64,000 nt of DNA from Thermoplasmata archaeon (GTDB lineage Archaea; Thermoplasmatota; Thermoplasmata; Lutacidiplasmatales; UBA184): the NCBI GenBank assembly GCA_022750195.1, contig JAKIWE010000004.1, positions 62,001-126,000 of the forward strand. Direction: 5' to 3'. This document shows, piece by piece, positions 1 to 8,825 of the stretch; the stretch's first letter is position 1, and every line of letters begins with the position of its first letter. Under the pieces are notes generated by a model that did no database searches, was not told the origin of the DNA, and saw only the letters and a list, made by a program, of their open reading frames with translations. A program made the translations under genes and the position numbers.

Positions 1-2223
1 CGCGCCGGCGTTGAGCTCGCGCACGAGGCGGTACGCCTCCAGCAGCTCGATCTCGGCCCGGGCCAGGTCTCCCCGTGCGAGCAGGATCTTGCCGGCGATG
101 ATGTAGGTCTGACACAGTCCGAACCGGTCGCCGACGCTCTCCAAGATCGCGCGCGATCGCTGGTTCGCCTTCTCGGCGCCCTCCAGGTCGCCGGTCTCCC
201 GGGTCAGGTCGGCGGTGTTGAAGAGAGCCCAGCCGAGCCGCCGCGGGTCGTGGGCTGCCTCGGCGTGCTCGGCGGCGAGGGCGAGGACCTTCAGGCCCTC
301 CGTCGTTTGACCGTGCTGGCTCATCACCACGCCGAGGAACAGCTCGGCGTAGGCGGCCTCGGCCTTGTCGCCCATGGCCACGAGCTTCTCGGTGGCGGCT
401 CGGTAGGTCGCGATCGCCTCCTGCACCCGGTCCGGGATCATGCCCAGGACGTTCGCGCGCCGGACCTCCTCGAGGGCGATCTCGCGCGGGTCGTTGAGCG
501 TCCGAGCGAGCTCGAGGGCCCGATCGTGGAAGGCGAGCGACGGCCGATAGTGCCCCCGGTAGTACTCGATCTCGCCCCGAAGGCGGGCCACCGCGATGCG
601 GGCCATCGCGGGCACTGCCTCGGCGTCGCCCTCGTCGACGGCCACGAGGAGCTTCTCCGCGTCGTCGAGGCGCCCCTGGTTCACGAGACTTCGGGCCAGG
701 TAGATGCTGGCGAGGGCGCGCTGAGAGGCCGGCACGGCCGAGCCGGGCTTCTTCGCGTCGACCACGGCGGTGAGCAGCTTCTCGGCACGGTGGAGCTCGC
801 CGAGCCGGTCGAGCTGGACGGCGAACGGGAGCACGATCTCGAGCTCGCCGGCCGCATCGTGCGGCGAGGCGCGGCGGTGCGCCTCCAGGGCGTGCTCGAG
901 GTGTTCGACCGCGACCGAGGGGGAGTAGGTCCGGATCGCGAAGTCGGCGGCGAGCCGGTTGTAGCCCGCGGCCTTGTCGTCGACCCGTCCGAGGTAGAAG
1001 TGGCGAGCGAGCGCGTACATCGTCCCCACGTTGGCCGGGGCGGCGCTCTCGATCGCCTCACCGACCTTCCGGTGGAGCAGTCGGCGCCGGGTATCGGTGA
1101 GCGACTGGTAGACCTCCGCGCGGAAGTCGTCCCGGACGAACTCGAGACGCTCCCCGGGTCGCTCCCGCAGGAGCCCACGCCGGACGAGCGCGTCGGTGAT
1201 CTCGGTGAGCCGCTCCTCCTCCTCCCCGCTGGCCTTCAGGAGGAGCGGGAACTCGATCTCCCGGCCCACGACCGACGCAACTCCGACCACGCGCTGCTCG
1301 TCGTGGGAGAGTTCGGCGAGCAGCCGCTCGGCGGTTTCCGGAGGCCTTCGCGGGTCGACGACCCCACCGTGATCCGCCCGTAGGATCTGCTCGAGGAACA
1401 GCGGATTCCCCGCGGTCTGGGTGTGCCACCGGGTGATCTCGTCGTTCTCGAAGGTGTGGCCGGGGTGGACGACCCGGACGAACTCGGCGACCTCGTTCGG
1501 GGTGAACGGACGGACGACGACCCGCTCGGCGTGCCCGTCCCGCTCGAGCCGCTCGAGAAGCGCCCGCCGCGCGCCGGAGAGGTTCGCCTGGGGGAGGACC
1601 GTCGCGACGACCCAGAGCGTCGCCGGCCCGACCTGCGGGGCGAGGAAATCCAGGAACTCGATCGACGCCTCGTCGGCACGGTGAAGGTCTTCGAGGATCA
1701 GCGCCGTCGGACGGCGACGGGCGCGGTAGAGCAGGTCCTCGGTGAAGTTGCCGATCAGACGCCGTCGTCCGCCCTCCGAACTCTCTTGCGGGCCGCCGAG
1801 CGTCTCCAGCATCCGCTCCTCGATCGGACGGCTCTCGCCCGGCAGGGGGTCGTCGGCGCGGGGGGCGAAGCCGATCATCATCGCGTCGGTCGGCGCCACG
1901 GGGGCGAAGACGAGCCCGGCCGACGTCAGGTCCGGGCTCCCGGGGAGCAGGTCGGACTCCTCGGCGCCCAACGCCTGACGGACCAGGTCGAACGGGGGGG
2001 GATTGTCCGTGGGGGAGCTGCGACCGACGAGGACGTCCAGGCCGCGGAGGCGGCACTCGTCGACCAGGACCCGGGCGAGCGTGGTCTTGCCGGTGCCGAC
2101 CTCGCCCTCGAGGAGGGTCAGGCCCCCCTGGCCGTTGCGAACGCTGTCGATCCGACGGCGCAGCTGGTCGAGGAGGTCGAGCCGGCCGACGAACGGACGG
2201 TCCGTCGGGGCCGCGCCCTCCAT
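1..2223 (-). CDS. STAND-type ATPase with TPR-like C-terminus (partial, runs off window start)
   Basis: This gene is absent from the ORF track because it has no stop inside the window. I read it from the ATG at 2223 as 741 open codons down to base 1. The N-terminus carries a Walker A motif (VGTGKTTL, about residue 42) and a Walker B-like segment (LILEDLHRAD, about residue 170), followed by a helical region and, from about residue 350, degenerate TPR repeats (for example LARGDLARAEIELLEAYRLV near the window edge). This is the arrangement of STAND/MalT-like signalling ATPases; in bacteria the same ATPase-TPR block often follows a class III cyclase or precedes a DNA-binding domain. Neither is seen here, though the C-terminus is missing. 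It starts 29 bases after gcvT and may be co-transcribed with it. Confidence 0.85.
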   Translation of the reverse strand, partial: MEGAAPTDRPFVGRLDLLDQLRRRIDSVRNGQGGLTLLEGEVGTGKTTLARVLVDECRLRGLDVLVGRSSPTDNPPPFDLVRQALGAEESDLLPGSPDLTSAGLVFAPVAPTDAMMIGFAPRADDPLPGESRPIEERMLETLGGPQESSEGGRRRLIGNFTEDLLYRARRRPTALILEDLHRADEASIEFLDFLAPQVGPATLWVVATVLPQANLSGARRALLERLERDGHAERVVVRPFTPNEVAEFVRVVHPGHTFENDEITRWHTQTAGNPLFLEQILRADHGGVVDPRRPPETAERLLAELSHDEQRVVGVASVVGREIEFPLLLKASGEEEERLTEITDALVRRGLLRERPGERLEFVRDDFRAEVYQSLTDTRRRLLHRKVGEAIESAAPANVGTMYALARHFYLGRVDDKAAGYNRLAADFAIRTYSPSVAVEHLEHALEAHRRASPHDAAGELEIVLPFAVQLDRLGELHRAEKLLTAVVDAKKPGSAVPASQRALASIYLARSLVNQGRLDDAEKLLVAVDEGDAEAVPAMARIAVARLRGEIEYYRGHYRPSLAFHDRALELARTLNDPREIALEEVRRANVLGMIPDRVQEAIATYRAATEKLVAMGDKAEAAYAELFLGVVMSQHGQTTEGLKVLALAAEHAEAAHDPRRLGWALFNTADLTRETGDLEGAEKANQRSRAILESVGDRFGLCQTYIIAGKILLARGDLARAEIELLEAYRLVRELNAGA

Positions 2224-2252
2224 GCCGCCGGATACGGGGGGTTCGGCGTATA

Positions 2253-3452
2253 TCAGCGTCGGGCCGGAGCGCGCTTCCAGAACGGGAGCGCGACCACCTC
2301 GGCCGTCGCCCGGCGGCCGCGGACCTCGAGCTCCACGCGCGTTCCCACGGCCGCGAGCGGCGGCGCGAGGTAGGCGAGCGCGATCCCGCGGTGGAGCGTC
2401 GGCGAGAGGCCGCCGCTCGTCACCGTGCCGACCGGTTGACCGTCGCGTAGGACCGGGGTCCCGTGCCGCGGCACGAACCCCTCGTCCGTGACCGAGAGTC
2501 CGACCAGCTGGAGGGAAAGCCCCTCCTTCTGCTGCTTCTCCAGCGCTTCTCGCCCGACGAAGACGTGGTCGAAGTCGACGAACCTCTCCTGCCCGGCCTC
2601 GAGCGGGGAGCGATCCTCGAAGAAATCCTGGCCGGAGAGGAGATAGCCCTTCTCCAGCCGCAAGGTGTCCCGCGCCCCGAGTCCGACGGGCGTCGCGCCC
2701 GCCTCCGTCAGCCGGTCCGCCAGCTCGACGGCGGAAGGGCCCGCGACGAACAGTTCGTAGCCGAGCTCGCCCGTATAGCCGGTCCGGCTCACCCAGATCG
2801 ACCCCGCGAGCGCGTCGGGCAGTTCCGCTCCCACCTCGCCCGCGGCCCTGGCCGACGGCGACGGCGTCCGCGGGAACCCACGGCCGGTGTAGAACGCCAG
2901 CGGGCCGAGGTCCCAGCCGAAGAGGGTCTCGAGCAGGGTCCGCGACCCGGGGCCTTGCACGGCGAGGATGGCGACGGCCCCGTTGCGACGGGTCACGGTC
3001 GTGTCGGGGCGGCGGTGCTGCTTCAGCAGCTCGACAAAGCGCGAAGTCCGACCGGCGTTCGGGACGACGAGGTGCCGTCGCTCCGGGAGCGAGCCGTCGT
3101 CCAGGCGCGTGATCAAGAGGTCGTCGACGATCTTGCCGTCCTCGGCGAGCCAGAAGGCGTACCGGCACTGGCCGGGGGCGAGCTTCGCGACGTCGATCGT
3201 CGTCCTCCGGGCGAGCAGGGAGGCCGCGCTCGTCCCGTCCACCGTGACGATGCCCATGTGCGAGACGTCGAACAGACCGACGTGGTCTCGTACCGCCTCG
3301 TGCTCGGCGAGGATGCTGCGGTAGTAGAGCGGCATCTCCCAGCCCGCGAACGGAACCATGTGACCGCCGTGGCGCAGATGGAACGGGTACAGGGGGGTGC
3401 GTAGGAGCTCGACCGGAGGGGCGGCCACCGGGGTCGCTGCCGCGCCGCTCAC
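2253..3452 (-). CDS. gcvT: Aminomethyltransferase (glycine cleavage system T protein)
   Basis: GcvT transfers the methylene group from the aminomethyl-lipoyl H protein to tetrahydrofolate, releasing ammonia. The 399-residue product has the family hallmarks: the N-terminal FAGWEMPLYY and FDVSHMG segments, KIVDDLLITRL with the conserved acidic pair, the aminomethyltransferase core GYTGELGYE, and the C-terminal GARDTLRLEKGYLLSGQD. The track start at 3539 lies inside purP; I prefer the GTG at 3452, which overlaps the purP stop in a 4-base GTGA and fits the usual 360-400 residue length. Other glycine cleavage genes (gcvH, gcvPA, gcvPB) are not in the window. Position after purP suggests a one-carbon or folate theme in this operon, which is inference. 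Confidence 0.93.
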   Translation of the reverse strand: MSGAAATPVAAPPVELLRTPLYPFHLRHGGHMVPFAGWEMPLYYRSILAEHEAVRDHVGLFDVSHMGIVTVDGTSAASLLARRTTIDVAKLAPGQCRYAFWLAEDGKIVDDLLITRLDDGSLPERRHLVVPNAGRTSRFVELLKQHRRPDTTVTRRNGAVAILAVQGPGSRTLLETLFGWDLGPLAFYTGRGFPRTPSPSARAAGEVGAELPDALAGSIWVSRTGYTGELGYELFVAGPSAVELADRLTEAGATPVGLGARDTLRLEKGYLLSGQDFFEDRSPLEAGQERFVDFDHVFVGREALEKQQKEGLSLQLVGLSVTDEGFVPRHGTPVLRDGQPVGTVTSGGLSPTLHRGIALAYLAPPLAAVGTRVELEVRGRRATAEVVALPFWKRAPARR

Positions 3453-4606
3453 GTGACGATCTCCTCCAGCCGCCCGGTCGTGATCGCCCGCCGGATCTCG
3501 ACCGCGATGCGACGGCCGGTGCTCATGGGGCCCCGCCACAGAGCGTTGCCGTACGGATGGCCGAGCGCCAGGTGAACGTTCGTGCCTCCGCCGATCCGTG
3601 CCGCGACGTCGAAGATCACCGGCGCACCGTCCGCGTCGAGGCAGGTCTGCAAGGTGAACGGACCGAGGATCCCGGGCGGATAGCGCGACGCCGCCGCCCG
3701 GACGAACCGCTCGGCGAGCTCGAAGACCGATTCGAGCACCGACTCGCGGACGGTGAGCGTCCCGTGGCCGACCACGGTGTAGCGAGGCAGCCGCGCCGCC
3801 TCGCCGATCTCCAGCTGTTGGGCGGCCGGGAGGCGGGCGATCCCGTCGAGCGAGCTCTCCCGACGTTCGTCGACCCCGAGGAGCTCGAGCCGATCGTCCT
3901 CCGCCGCGAGCGGGGAGTAGAAGAAGTTGAAGTTGAACACCGGCCCGAGGATGTACTCCTCGATCCGGGCGACGGCGAGGTCGTCCGTCCGGACGACCCC
4001 TTGGCGGACCAGCGCCTCGCTCTTCGCGCGGAACTCCTCCGGCGAGGCGACCGTGAAGAACCCGCGTTCGAGGCGTCGGGTCGCGTGGGGAAGTTTCACG
4101 ATGGCCAGCCCCCGGATCGACTCCGGGGACGGGATCCGGCGGGGGGTCGCTACGCCCGCGCCCTCGAGCAGCGTGTAGTAGTTCTCCCGCTCGGTCCGCT
4201 CCTCGATCCTGAGCAGCGTGCGAGAGCCGACGATCGGTACCCGGAAGTCGTTCTCCAACACGTCCAACGCGACGTAGGAACTGAGCGCCCGGTTCGGGAC
4301 GACGAGAGCGTGGGCGGCCCGGAGCCGCTCCTGGGGGCCCGCCCCCGCGACGTCGGCGAACCTGGGGTAGGTCCAGACATCGTCGACGAACCCCCGCACG
4401 ATCGCCCCGGCGGCGTCGCGCCGGGTCCGGAAGTACCGGTCGTACGTCCGCTCCCGTCCGCGCTCGGCGAGGACGAGCGTCCGGAACCCCTCCTGGGAGG
4501 CGCCGTCGGCGATGTCGAGCGCGGAGTGGGAGCCGATCGCCGCGATCACCGGGTCCGGCGGGAGGGCTCGGGCGAGCGCCTGCATCTCGGAGCGCGGGAT
4601 CGGCAC
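3449..4606 (-). CDS. purP: 5-formaminoimidazole-4-carboxamide ribonucleotide synthetase PurP
   Basis: PurP is the archaeal ATP-grasp enzyme that makes FAICAR from AICAR, formate and ATP, replacing the folate-dependent transformylase. The 385-residue product begins with the typical GSHSALDIADGA element, contains the ATP-grasp metal-site segment ARIGGGTN near the C-terminus, and FNFNFFYSPL as in the DUF1297 half. The GTG at 4606 is the furthest start; an ATG at 4585 (MQALARAL) is possible but would shorten the N-terminus compared with known PurP. It follows the molybdenum hydroxylase large subunit by 17 bases and overlaps gcvT by 4 bases. A complete-looking purH is also in this window (20027), so the AICAR formylation step seems to be encoded twice. 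Confidence 0.93.
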   Translation of the reverse strand: MPIPRSEMQALARALPPDPVIAAIGSHSALDIADGASQEGFRTLVLAERGRERTYDRYFRTRRDAAGAIVRGFVDDVWTYPRFADVAGAGPQERLRAAHALVVPNRALSSYVALDVLENDFRVPIVGSRTLLRIEERTERENYYTLLEGAGVATPRRIPSPESIRGLAIVKLPHATRRLERGFFTVASPEEFRAKSEALVRQGVVRTDDLAVARIEEYILGPVFNFNFFYSPLAAEDDRLELLGVDERRESSLDGIARLPAAQQLEIGEAARLPRYTVVGHGTLTVRESVLESVFELAERFVRAAASRYPPGILGPFTLQTCLDADGAPVIFDVAARIGGGTNVHLALGHPYGNALWRGPMSTGRRIAVEIRRAITTGRLEEIVT

Positions 4607-4623
4607 GGCGAGCGTCGGCTAGG

Positions 4624-6822
4624 CTAGAGGAGTTTAAGCGCTCGGGCCACGCGCTCGGCCGTCAACGGCAGCTCGGTGACCCGGGCGCCGGTCGCGTCCG
4701 CGACGGCGTTCGCCACGGCGGCCGCGACCGGGATGATCGGCGGCTCCCCGAGCCCTTTCATTCCGAACGGGCCGGCGCCCGGGAATCCCTCGACAACGTC
4801 GAGCTCGATCGGCGGGACGTCCCCGAGGGTCGGGAGCCGGTAATCGAGCAGTCCGGCGTTGAGCAGATGACCGTCCGGGCCCCAGAGCATTTCTTCGGTG
4901 AGCGCGGCGCCGAGGCCCATGACCACCCCGCCTTCGACCTGTCCCCGGACCATCGCGCTGTCGAGCACGGAGCCGACGTCCGGCAGGGCGGCCGACCGGA
5001 CCACGCGCACGGCGCCGGTCTCACGGTCGACGTCGACCTGGGCGACGTGGACGGTCGCCGTGAAGTCGGTGTACGGGTAGAAGGTGCCGTCCACGACGCG
5101 CTCCTCCGCAATGGTGCCCGACTTCCCGTAGTGACGTTCCCGGACGACCAGGCCGGCGCCGTTCCGCTCCTTGACGGTGAGCAGCTCCCCGACCGGACGA
5201 CGTTTCGTGCCGGCCACGGCCACGAGCTTCCCCTGCTCGAGCTCGAGGCGGGCTGGGCCGGCCGCGCCCAGACGCTCGCCGAGCGTCGTTCCGATACGGT
5301 GGGCGGCCTTCTCGACCGCTCGCCCGAGCGCCGCAACGGTCCGGCTGCCGAAGACCCCGCTGTCGTACGGCGCCGAGGCGGTGTCCCCCGCGAGGACCCG
5401 AACGGTGCCGGACGGCAGGCCGAGGGACCGCTCCGCGACCTCGGCCAATCCGACGACGACGCTCCCGTTGCCGATCTCGTGCTCGACCTGCAGGACCGAT
5501 ACGTCGTCCGCGGTGACCCGCAGGATCGCTTCCCCGCCGGCGCTCGTCCCCGTCGACCAGTACCCCACTCCGACCCCGATCCCCTGGTGGGGGTCGAGCT
5601 CCTTCCTCCACCGCGCCACGAGCAGCGCGGCCCGGCGGAGCGCCTCGGCCCCCCCGAACGGTCCCACCGACTGTCCGAGATGCGTCGTTGAGCCTTCCCG
5701 CCAAACGTGAGCCAGGCGGAAGTCGATCGGGTCGACGCCGAGCGTCCGGGCGATCCCGTCGACGTGCGACTCTCCCATGAAGACGGCCTGAGGCATGAAC
5801 GGGGCGCGGTGGGGACCGAAGGGGGGCTTGTTGGTGCGGACCGCGTACCCCTCGATCTCGAGCGCCGGGACCTCGTAGGGCCCGAGCAGGAAGGCGATCG
5901 CGTAACCAGTGGCGAAGTCCCGGCCCGGTAGCATGGCCCCCGCGTCGAGCAGCAAGCGGACGCGACGACCGGTCATCCGGCCGCTTCGCACCGCCGTCTC
6001 GAACCGGACGATCGAGGGCAACGTCGTACGTCCGAGGAGGAACTCCTCGCGGAAGGTGAGGGCGAGCTTCACCGGACGACGACTCGCCCTCGCGAGCACG
6101 AGGGCGTACGGCTCGAGGAGCGCGGAGGTCTTCCCGCCGAAGGCGCCGCCGACCCAGCTCCCGTCGACGACGAGCTGCTCCTCCTTGAGGCCCAGGATCT
6201 CCGCGGCATCCTCGCGAACGCCGAACGGCGATTGCGTCGAGGTCGTCACCTTCCAGAGGCCGTCGGTGACCTCCGCCAGACAGGCGTGGGGCTCCAGCGC
6301 GGCCTGGTGGATGCCGTTCGTCCGGTAGATCTCGCGGTGCACGGCGTCCGCGTGGGCGAACGCCGCCTCGAGGTCCCCGTGCTTGGCGCGGACGTGGGCG
6401 ACGACGTGGGGGGAGCGCGGTCCCTCCTCGCCGGGCCAGTCGGGAAAGACCTCCTCGATCTCCGAGATGGCGGGAAGCGGGTCGACCTCGACCCTCACGG
6501 CGCGGGCGGCCGCCCGCGCCTGCGCGAGGGTGCCGGCCGCGATGGCGGCGATTGGCTGATGGCGGTAGTCGACGGTCGAGGAGGGAAACACCGGGCGTTC
6601 GGCGGTCCCGGCGCGCTTCGGAAGGAGGTCGGCAAGCTCCGCGGCTCCGACGGCGGCCACGACCCCCGGGAGCTTCCGGGCCGGTTCGAGGTCGACGCGG
6701 CGTATGCGACCGTGCGCGAGCGGGGCACCTACGAGGGCTCCCCAAAGCATCCCAGGCCGGGCGAGGTCGGTGCCGAACTCCGTCGTGCCCCGAAGCTTGG
6801 CGTCGGCGTCGCGCCGGGTCAT
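4624..6822 (-). CDS. Molybdenum hydroxylase large subunit (xanthine dehydrogenase/CoxL family)
   Basis: Catalytic subunit of a three-subunit molybdopterin-cytosine-dinucleotide or related hydroxylase. The 732-residue product has the ald/xanthine dehydrogenase hammerhead domain (about residues 1-120), then the cofactor-binding domain with VGGAFGGK, and the C-terminal GLGEPP containing the conserved active-site glutamate (about residue 693). The AYRCSFR loop that marks form I CO dehydrogenase is not present; the corresponding region reads HRAPFMPQ. So aerobic CO oxidation is not supported and the substrate (a purine, aldehyde or other heterocycle) is unknown. I choose the ATG at 6822, which overlaps the small-subunit stop by 4 bases, over the track start at 7170. 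Confidence 0.9.
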   Translation of the reverse strand: MTRRDADAKLRGTTEFGTDLARPGMLWGALVGAPLAHGRIRRVDLEPARKLPGVVAAVGAAELADLLPKRAGTAERPVFPSSTVDYRHQPIAAIAAGTLAQARAAARAVRVEVDPLPAISEIEEVFPDWPGEEGPRSPHVVAHVRAKHGDLEAAFAHADAVHREIYRTNGIHQAALEPHACLAEVTDGLWKVTTSTQSPFGVREDAAEILGLKEEQLVVDGSWVGGAFGGKTSALLEPYALVLARASRRPVKLALTFREEFLLGRTTLPSIVRFETAVRSGRMTGRRVRLLLDAGAMLPGRDFATGYAIAFLLGPYEVPALEIEGYAVRTNKPPFGPHRAPFMPQAVFMGESHVDGIARTLGVDPIDFRLAHVWREGSTTHLGQSVGPFGGAEALRRAALLVARWRKELDPHQGIGVGVGYWSTGTSAGGEAILRVTADDVSVLQVEHEIGNGSVVVGLAEVAERSLGLPSGTVRVLAGDTASAPYDSGVFGSRTVAALGRAVEKAAHRIGTTLGERLGAAGPARLELEQGKLVAVAGTKRRPVGELLTVKERNGAGLVVRERHYGKSGTIAEERVVDGTFYPYTDFTATVHVAQVDVDRETGAVRVVRSAALPDVGSVLDSAMVRGQVEGGVVMGLGAALTEEMLWGPDGHLLNAGLLDYRLPTLGDVPPIELDVVEGFPGAGPFGMKGLGEPPIIPVAAAVANAVADATGARVTELPLTAERVARALKLL

Positions 6823-7295
6823 CGCTTCTCCGTCACGAGCGCATGAACCGCCCGTCGGATGGCACTGTAACCGGTGCAGCGGCAGAGGTTCCCCCCGAGG
6901 TCGTCCAGCAGCGCCGCCTCGTCGACGGCCTTCGGTCGCGACTTGATCGCGCCGGTGACGGCCACGACAAAGCCGGGCGTGCAGTACCCGCACTGCAGGG
7001 CGGACTCCCGCCGGAACGCGGCCTGGACCTTCCGTCCGGTCGGGTCCTTGGAGAGCCCCTCGATCGTGACGACCTTCTGCCGGGCGATCTCGTGGGTGAG
7101 GGTCAGACACGCGAGGACGGTGCGGCCGTCCACGAGCACGGTGCACGCTCCGCAGTCGCCGGTGCGGCAACCTTCCTTGGTGCCCCGGGCACCGAGCCGC
7201 CAGCGGAGCGTATCGAGCAACAGTTCGTCGTCGGGGATGTCCCGCCGGCGCACCCGGCTTCCGTTGAGCGTAAAGTCGACGGACGGCGAACTCAT
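6819..7295 (-). CDS. Molybdenum hydroxylase small subunit, two 2Fe-2S clusters
   Basis: Electron-transfer subunit of the hydroxylase. The 158-residue product carries the plant-type ferredoxin cluster motif GCRTGDCGACTVLVDG with a further Cys in VLACLTL (about residues 43-75), and the C-terminal 2Fe-2S domain with CGYCTPG and CRCTGY. The ATG at 7295 is preceded by a strong Shine-Dalgarno sequence (AAGGAG, 5-6 bases upstream) and overlaps the FAD subunit stop by 4 bases, so the longer track start at 7601 is rejected. Length matches CoxS/XdhC-type small subunits (about 150-165 residues). Translational coupling through the overlaps on both sides implies a fixed stoichiometry. Confidence 0.95.
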   Translation of the reverse strand: MSSPSVDFTLNGSRVRRRDIPDDELLLDTLRWRLGARGTKEGCRTGDCGACTVLVDGRTVLACLTLTHEIARQKVVTIEGLSKDPTGRKVQAAFRRESALQCGYCTPGFVVAVTGAIKSRPKAVDEAALLDDLGGNLCRCTGYSAIRRAVHALVTEKR

Positions 7296-8206
7296 CGAGA
7301 CTCCTTCCCTGGAGGTCGTCGGCGGGCGGCCGCCACGCGGCGGGCCCGGTGGATCTCCGTCCCGGGTGCGGCCGGCAAGGACGAGGTCAGCGACGTGACC
7401 GCCCGTTTCACGAGGACCTGGACGAGCCGGCGCCGGTACGCTTCGCTCGCGCGCTTGTCGGTGGCGAACGGCGCCCGCCGCGCGGCTTCCTGAGCGGCGA
7501 GCTCCAACGCGAGCGGCGCCGGCAAGCCCTGACCGAGGAGCTTCTCGGCCGTCGGGAGCCGGACCGCACGCGGGGTCACCCCGCTTAGGGCGATCCGCCA
7601 CTCGGGCGCGGAGCTCCCTCGGGCCACGGCCACGCCGACCTGCGAGATGTCGTTCGCGAGCCGGACCCGCTGCCAGAGGTATTCGGAGGGGAGCGGCGAA
7701 GGGAGGGTTACCGACTCGATCAGCTCGCCGGGGGCGAGCGCGGTCCGCCGCGACCCCCGCACGAAGGCGTCGACCGGCAGTTCGCGCCGTCCCCCGGTGC
7801 GGACCAGCGTGAGGGTGGCGTCCAAGACGAGGAGCAGCGGGATGAGGTCGGAGGTCGGCGAGGCCCTCCCAAGGTTACCACCGAGCGTCGCGCGATGCCG
7901 GAGCGCAACGCTCCCGACGGCGTGGATCGCCCGGGCGAGGCTCGGGAGGCGGCGCTGGACGCGTGGGTCCGCCTCGATCTCGGCGAGCGGAGCGAGCGCG
8001 CCGATGGTGAGGCTGGGACCGTTCCATCGGAGGGCGCGCCACGGCAGACGGCGGAGCGAGAGGAGCTGCCGCGGCCGGTGGGTCCCGTCTTCGAGGTCGA
8101 TCAGAAGGTCGGTCCCGCCCGCGAGGACGGCCGTCTCCTCCGGACGGTCGGCGAGCAGACGCAGCGCCTCGGCGACGGTCGCCGGCGTCGCCAGCGTGAA
8201 GCTCAC
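7292..8206 (-). CDS. Molybdenum hydroxylase medium subunit, FAD-binding
   Basis: FAD subunit of the hydroxylase that passes electrons from the iron-sulfur clusters to the acceptor. The 304-residue protein shows the FAD-binding PCMH-type motifs AGGTDLLIDL (about residues 29-38) and LGGNLGRASPTSDLIP (about 105-120), and the C-terminal CO dehydrogenase flavoprotein domain. The start is the GTG at 8206. A TATA-like GATTTGAAC on the minus strand (8227-8235) lies about 25 bases upstream, so the message is probably leaderless. This is the first gene of the operon medium-small-large. A winged-helix gene diverges from the same intergenic region and is a candidate regulator. Confidence 0.92.
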   Translation of the reverse strand: MSFTLATPATVAEALRLLADRPEETAVLAGGTDLLIDLEDGTHRPRQLLSLRRLPWRALRWNGPSLTIGALAPLAEIEADPRVQRRLPSLARAIHAVGSVALRHRATLGGNLGRASPTSDLIPLLLVLDATLTLVRTGGRRELPVDAFVRGSRRTALAPGELIESVTLPSPLPSEYLWQRVRLANDISQVGVAVARGSSAPEWRIALSGVTPRAVRLPTAEKLLGQGLPAPLALELAAQEAARRAPFATDKRASEAYRRRLVQVLVKRAVTSLTSSLPAAPGTEIHRARRVAAARRRPPGKESR

Positions 8207-8226
8207 GGGCCGCGCAGGCGCTCTCG

Positions 8227-8276
8227 GTTCAAATCGCTAGCCGCGGGGGAGGCCGCGACCATGGCGCTTTAATTCC
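8227..8276. promoter_or_regulatory. Divergent promoters for the Mo hydroxylase operon and winged-helix gene
   Basis: Two TATA-like elements point outward: GATTTGAAC on the minus strand (8227-8235), about 25 bases before the GTG at 8206, and CGCTTTAATTCC on the plus strand (8265-8276), about 30 bases before the ATG at 8304. The spacing fits archaeal TBP/TFB promoters, with the minus-strand transcript probably leaderless. Confidence 0.6.
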
Positions 8277-8303
8277 CCGGGTCCACTGGGGGCTCCGTTC
8301 GCG

Positions 8304-8825
8304 ATGCCGTTCGAGCTCGCGGTGCGTTACAGTACACCGCTCACGCCGCTCCGGGACCTTGACGAAGTGCTCAAGGAGTTCCTCCGGCTGATCGGCTACC
8401 TACCTACCGCCGACGACCTCCGCCAGGGCGAGGGACCTATCGAGCGAAGCCTCGCCTACCGCCTCGTCCGCGAGTGTCTGCTGCGCGACCCGGCGCGGCC
8501 GTGGTACGTCGAAGAGCTCGTGGCGGTGCTCAAGACCTCGAAGCCGACCGTCTACCGCCACATCAACAAACTCAAGTCCCTCGACCTTTTGGAGGAGGTC
8601 GGAAGCAGTGCGGATGGGAAGGGACGGAAGGGCTACCGCCTCCGGTACGGGAGCCTCGCGCGCGCCTGGGACTTCACCGAGGCGAACGCGCAGAACGCGC
8701 TCCGCCGGTACCGCGAGACCGTCGACCACCTCCAGGGACTGATCCACCAGGCGAACGAGATGGCGGCATTGAAACCGATCAGCACGACGAAAGGCGCCGC
8801 GCGTGAACGAGGGCTCGCCCGATGA
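8304..8825 (+). CDS. Winged-helix transcriptional regulator
   Basis: A 173-residue protein with a central winged helix-turn-helix. The segment PWYVEELVAVLKTSKPTVYRHINKLKSL (about residues 63-90; recognition helix around TVYRHINKL) is followed by a basic wing (GKGRKGYRLRYGS). The N-terminal 50 residues are helical and unrecognised, and the C-terminus is a probable dimerisation helix (RRYRETVDHLQGLIHQANEM). It resembles archaeal ArsR/TrmB-like single-domain regulators but I cannot name a ligand. It is transcribed away from the molybdenum hydroxylase operon and overlaps the next gene by 4 bases (ATGA), so it could regulate the hydroxylase, itself or both; this is inferred from position only. Confidence 0.8.
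   Translation: MPFELAVRYSTPLTPLRDLDEVLKEFLRLIGYLPTADDLRQGEGPIERSLAYRLVRECLLRDPARPWYVEELVAVLKTSKPTVYRHINKLKSLDLLEEVGSSADGKGRKGYRLRYGSLARAWDFTEANAQNALRRYRETVDHLQGLIHQANEMAALKPISTTKGAARERGLAR

Noticed and set aside
250-1383. 377-codon plus-strand ORF, and several other long ORFs, over the STAND ATPase gene
   Set aside because: Shadows of the GC-rich minus-strand gene: Arg/Gly/Glu-rich, with no domain motifs, whereas the minus-strand frame gives Walker motifs and TPRs.
4624-6822. Aerobic CO dehydrogenase (form I CoxL)
   Set aside because: The form I AYRCSFR loop is missing, so the gene is called only as a molybdenum hydroxylase.
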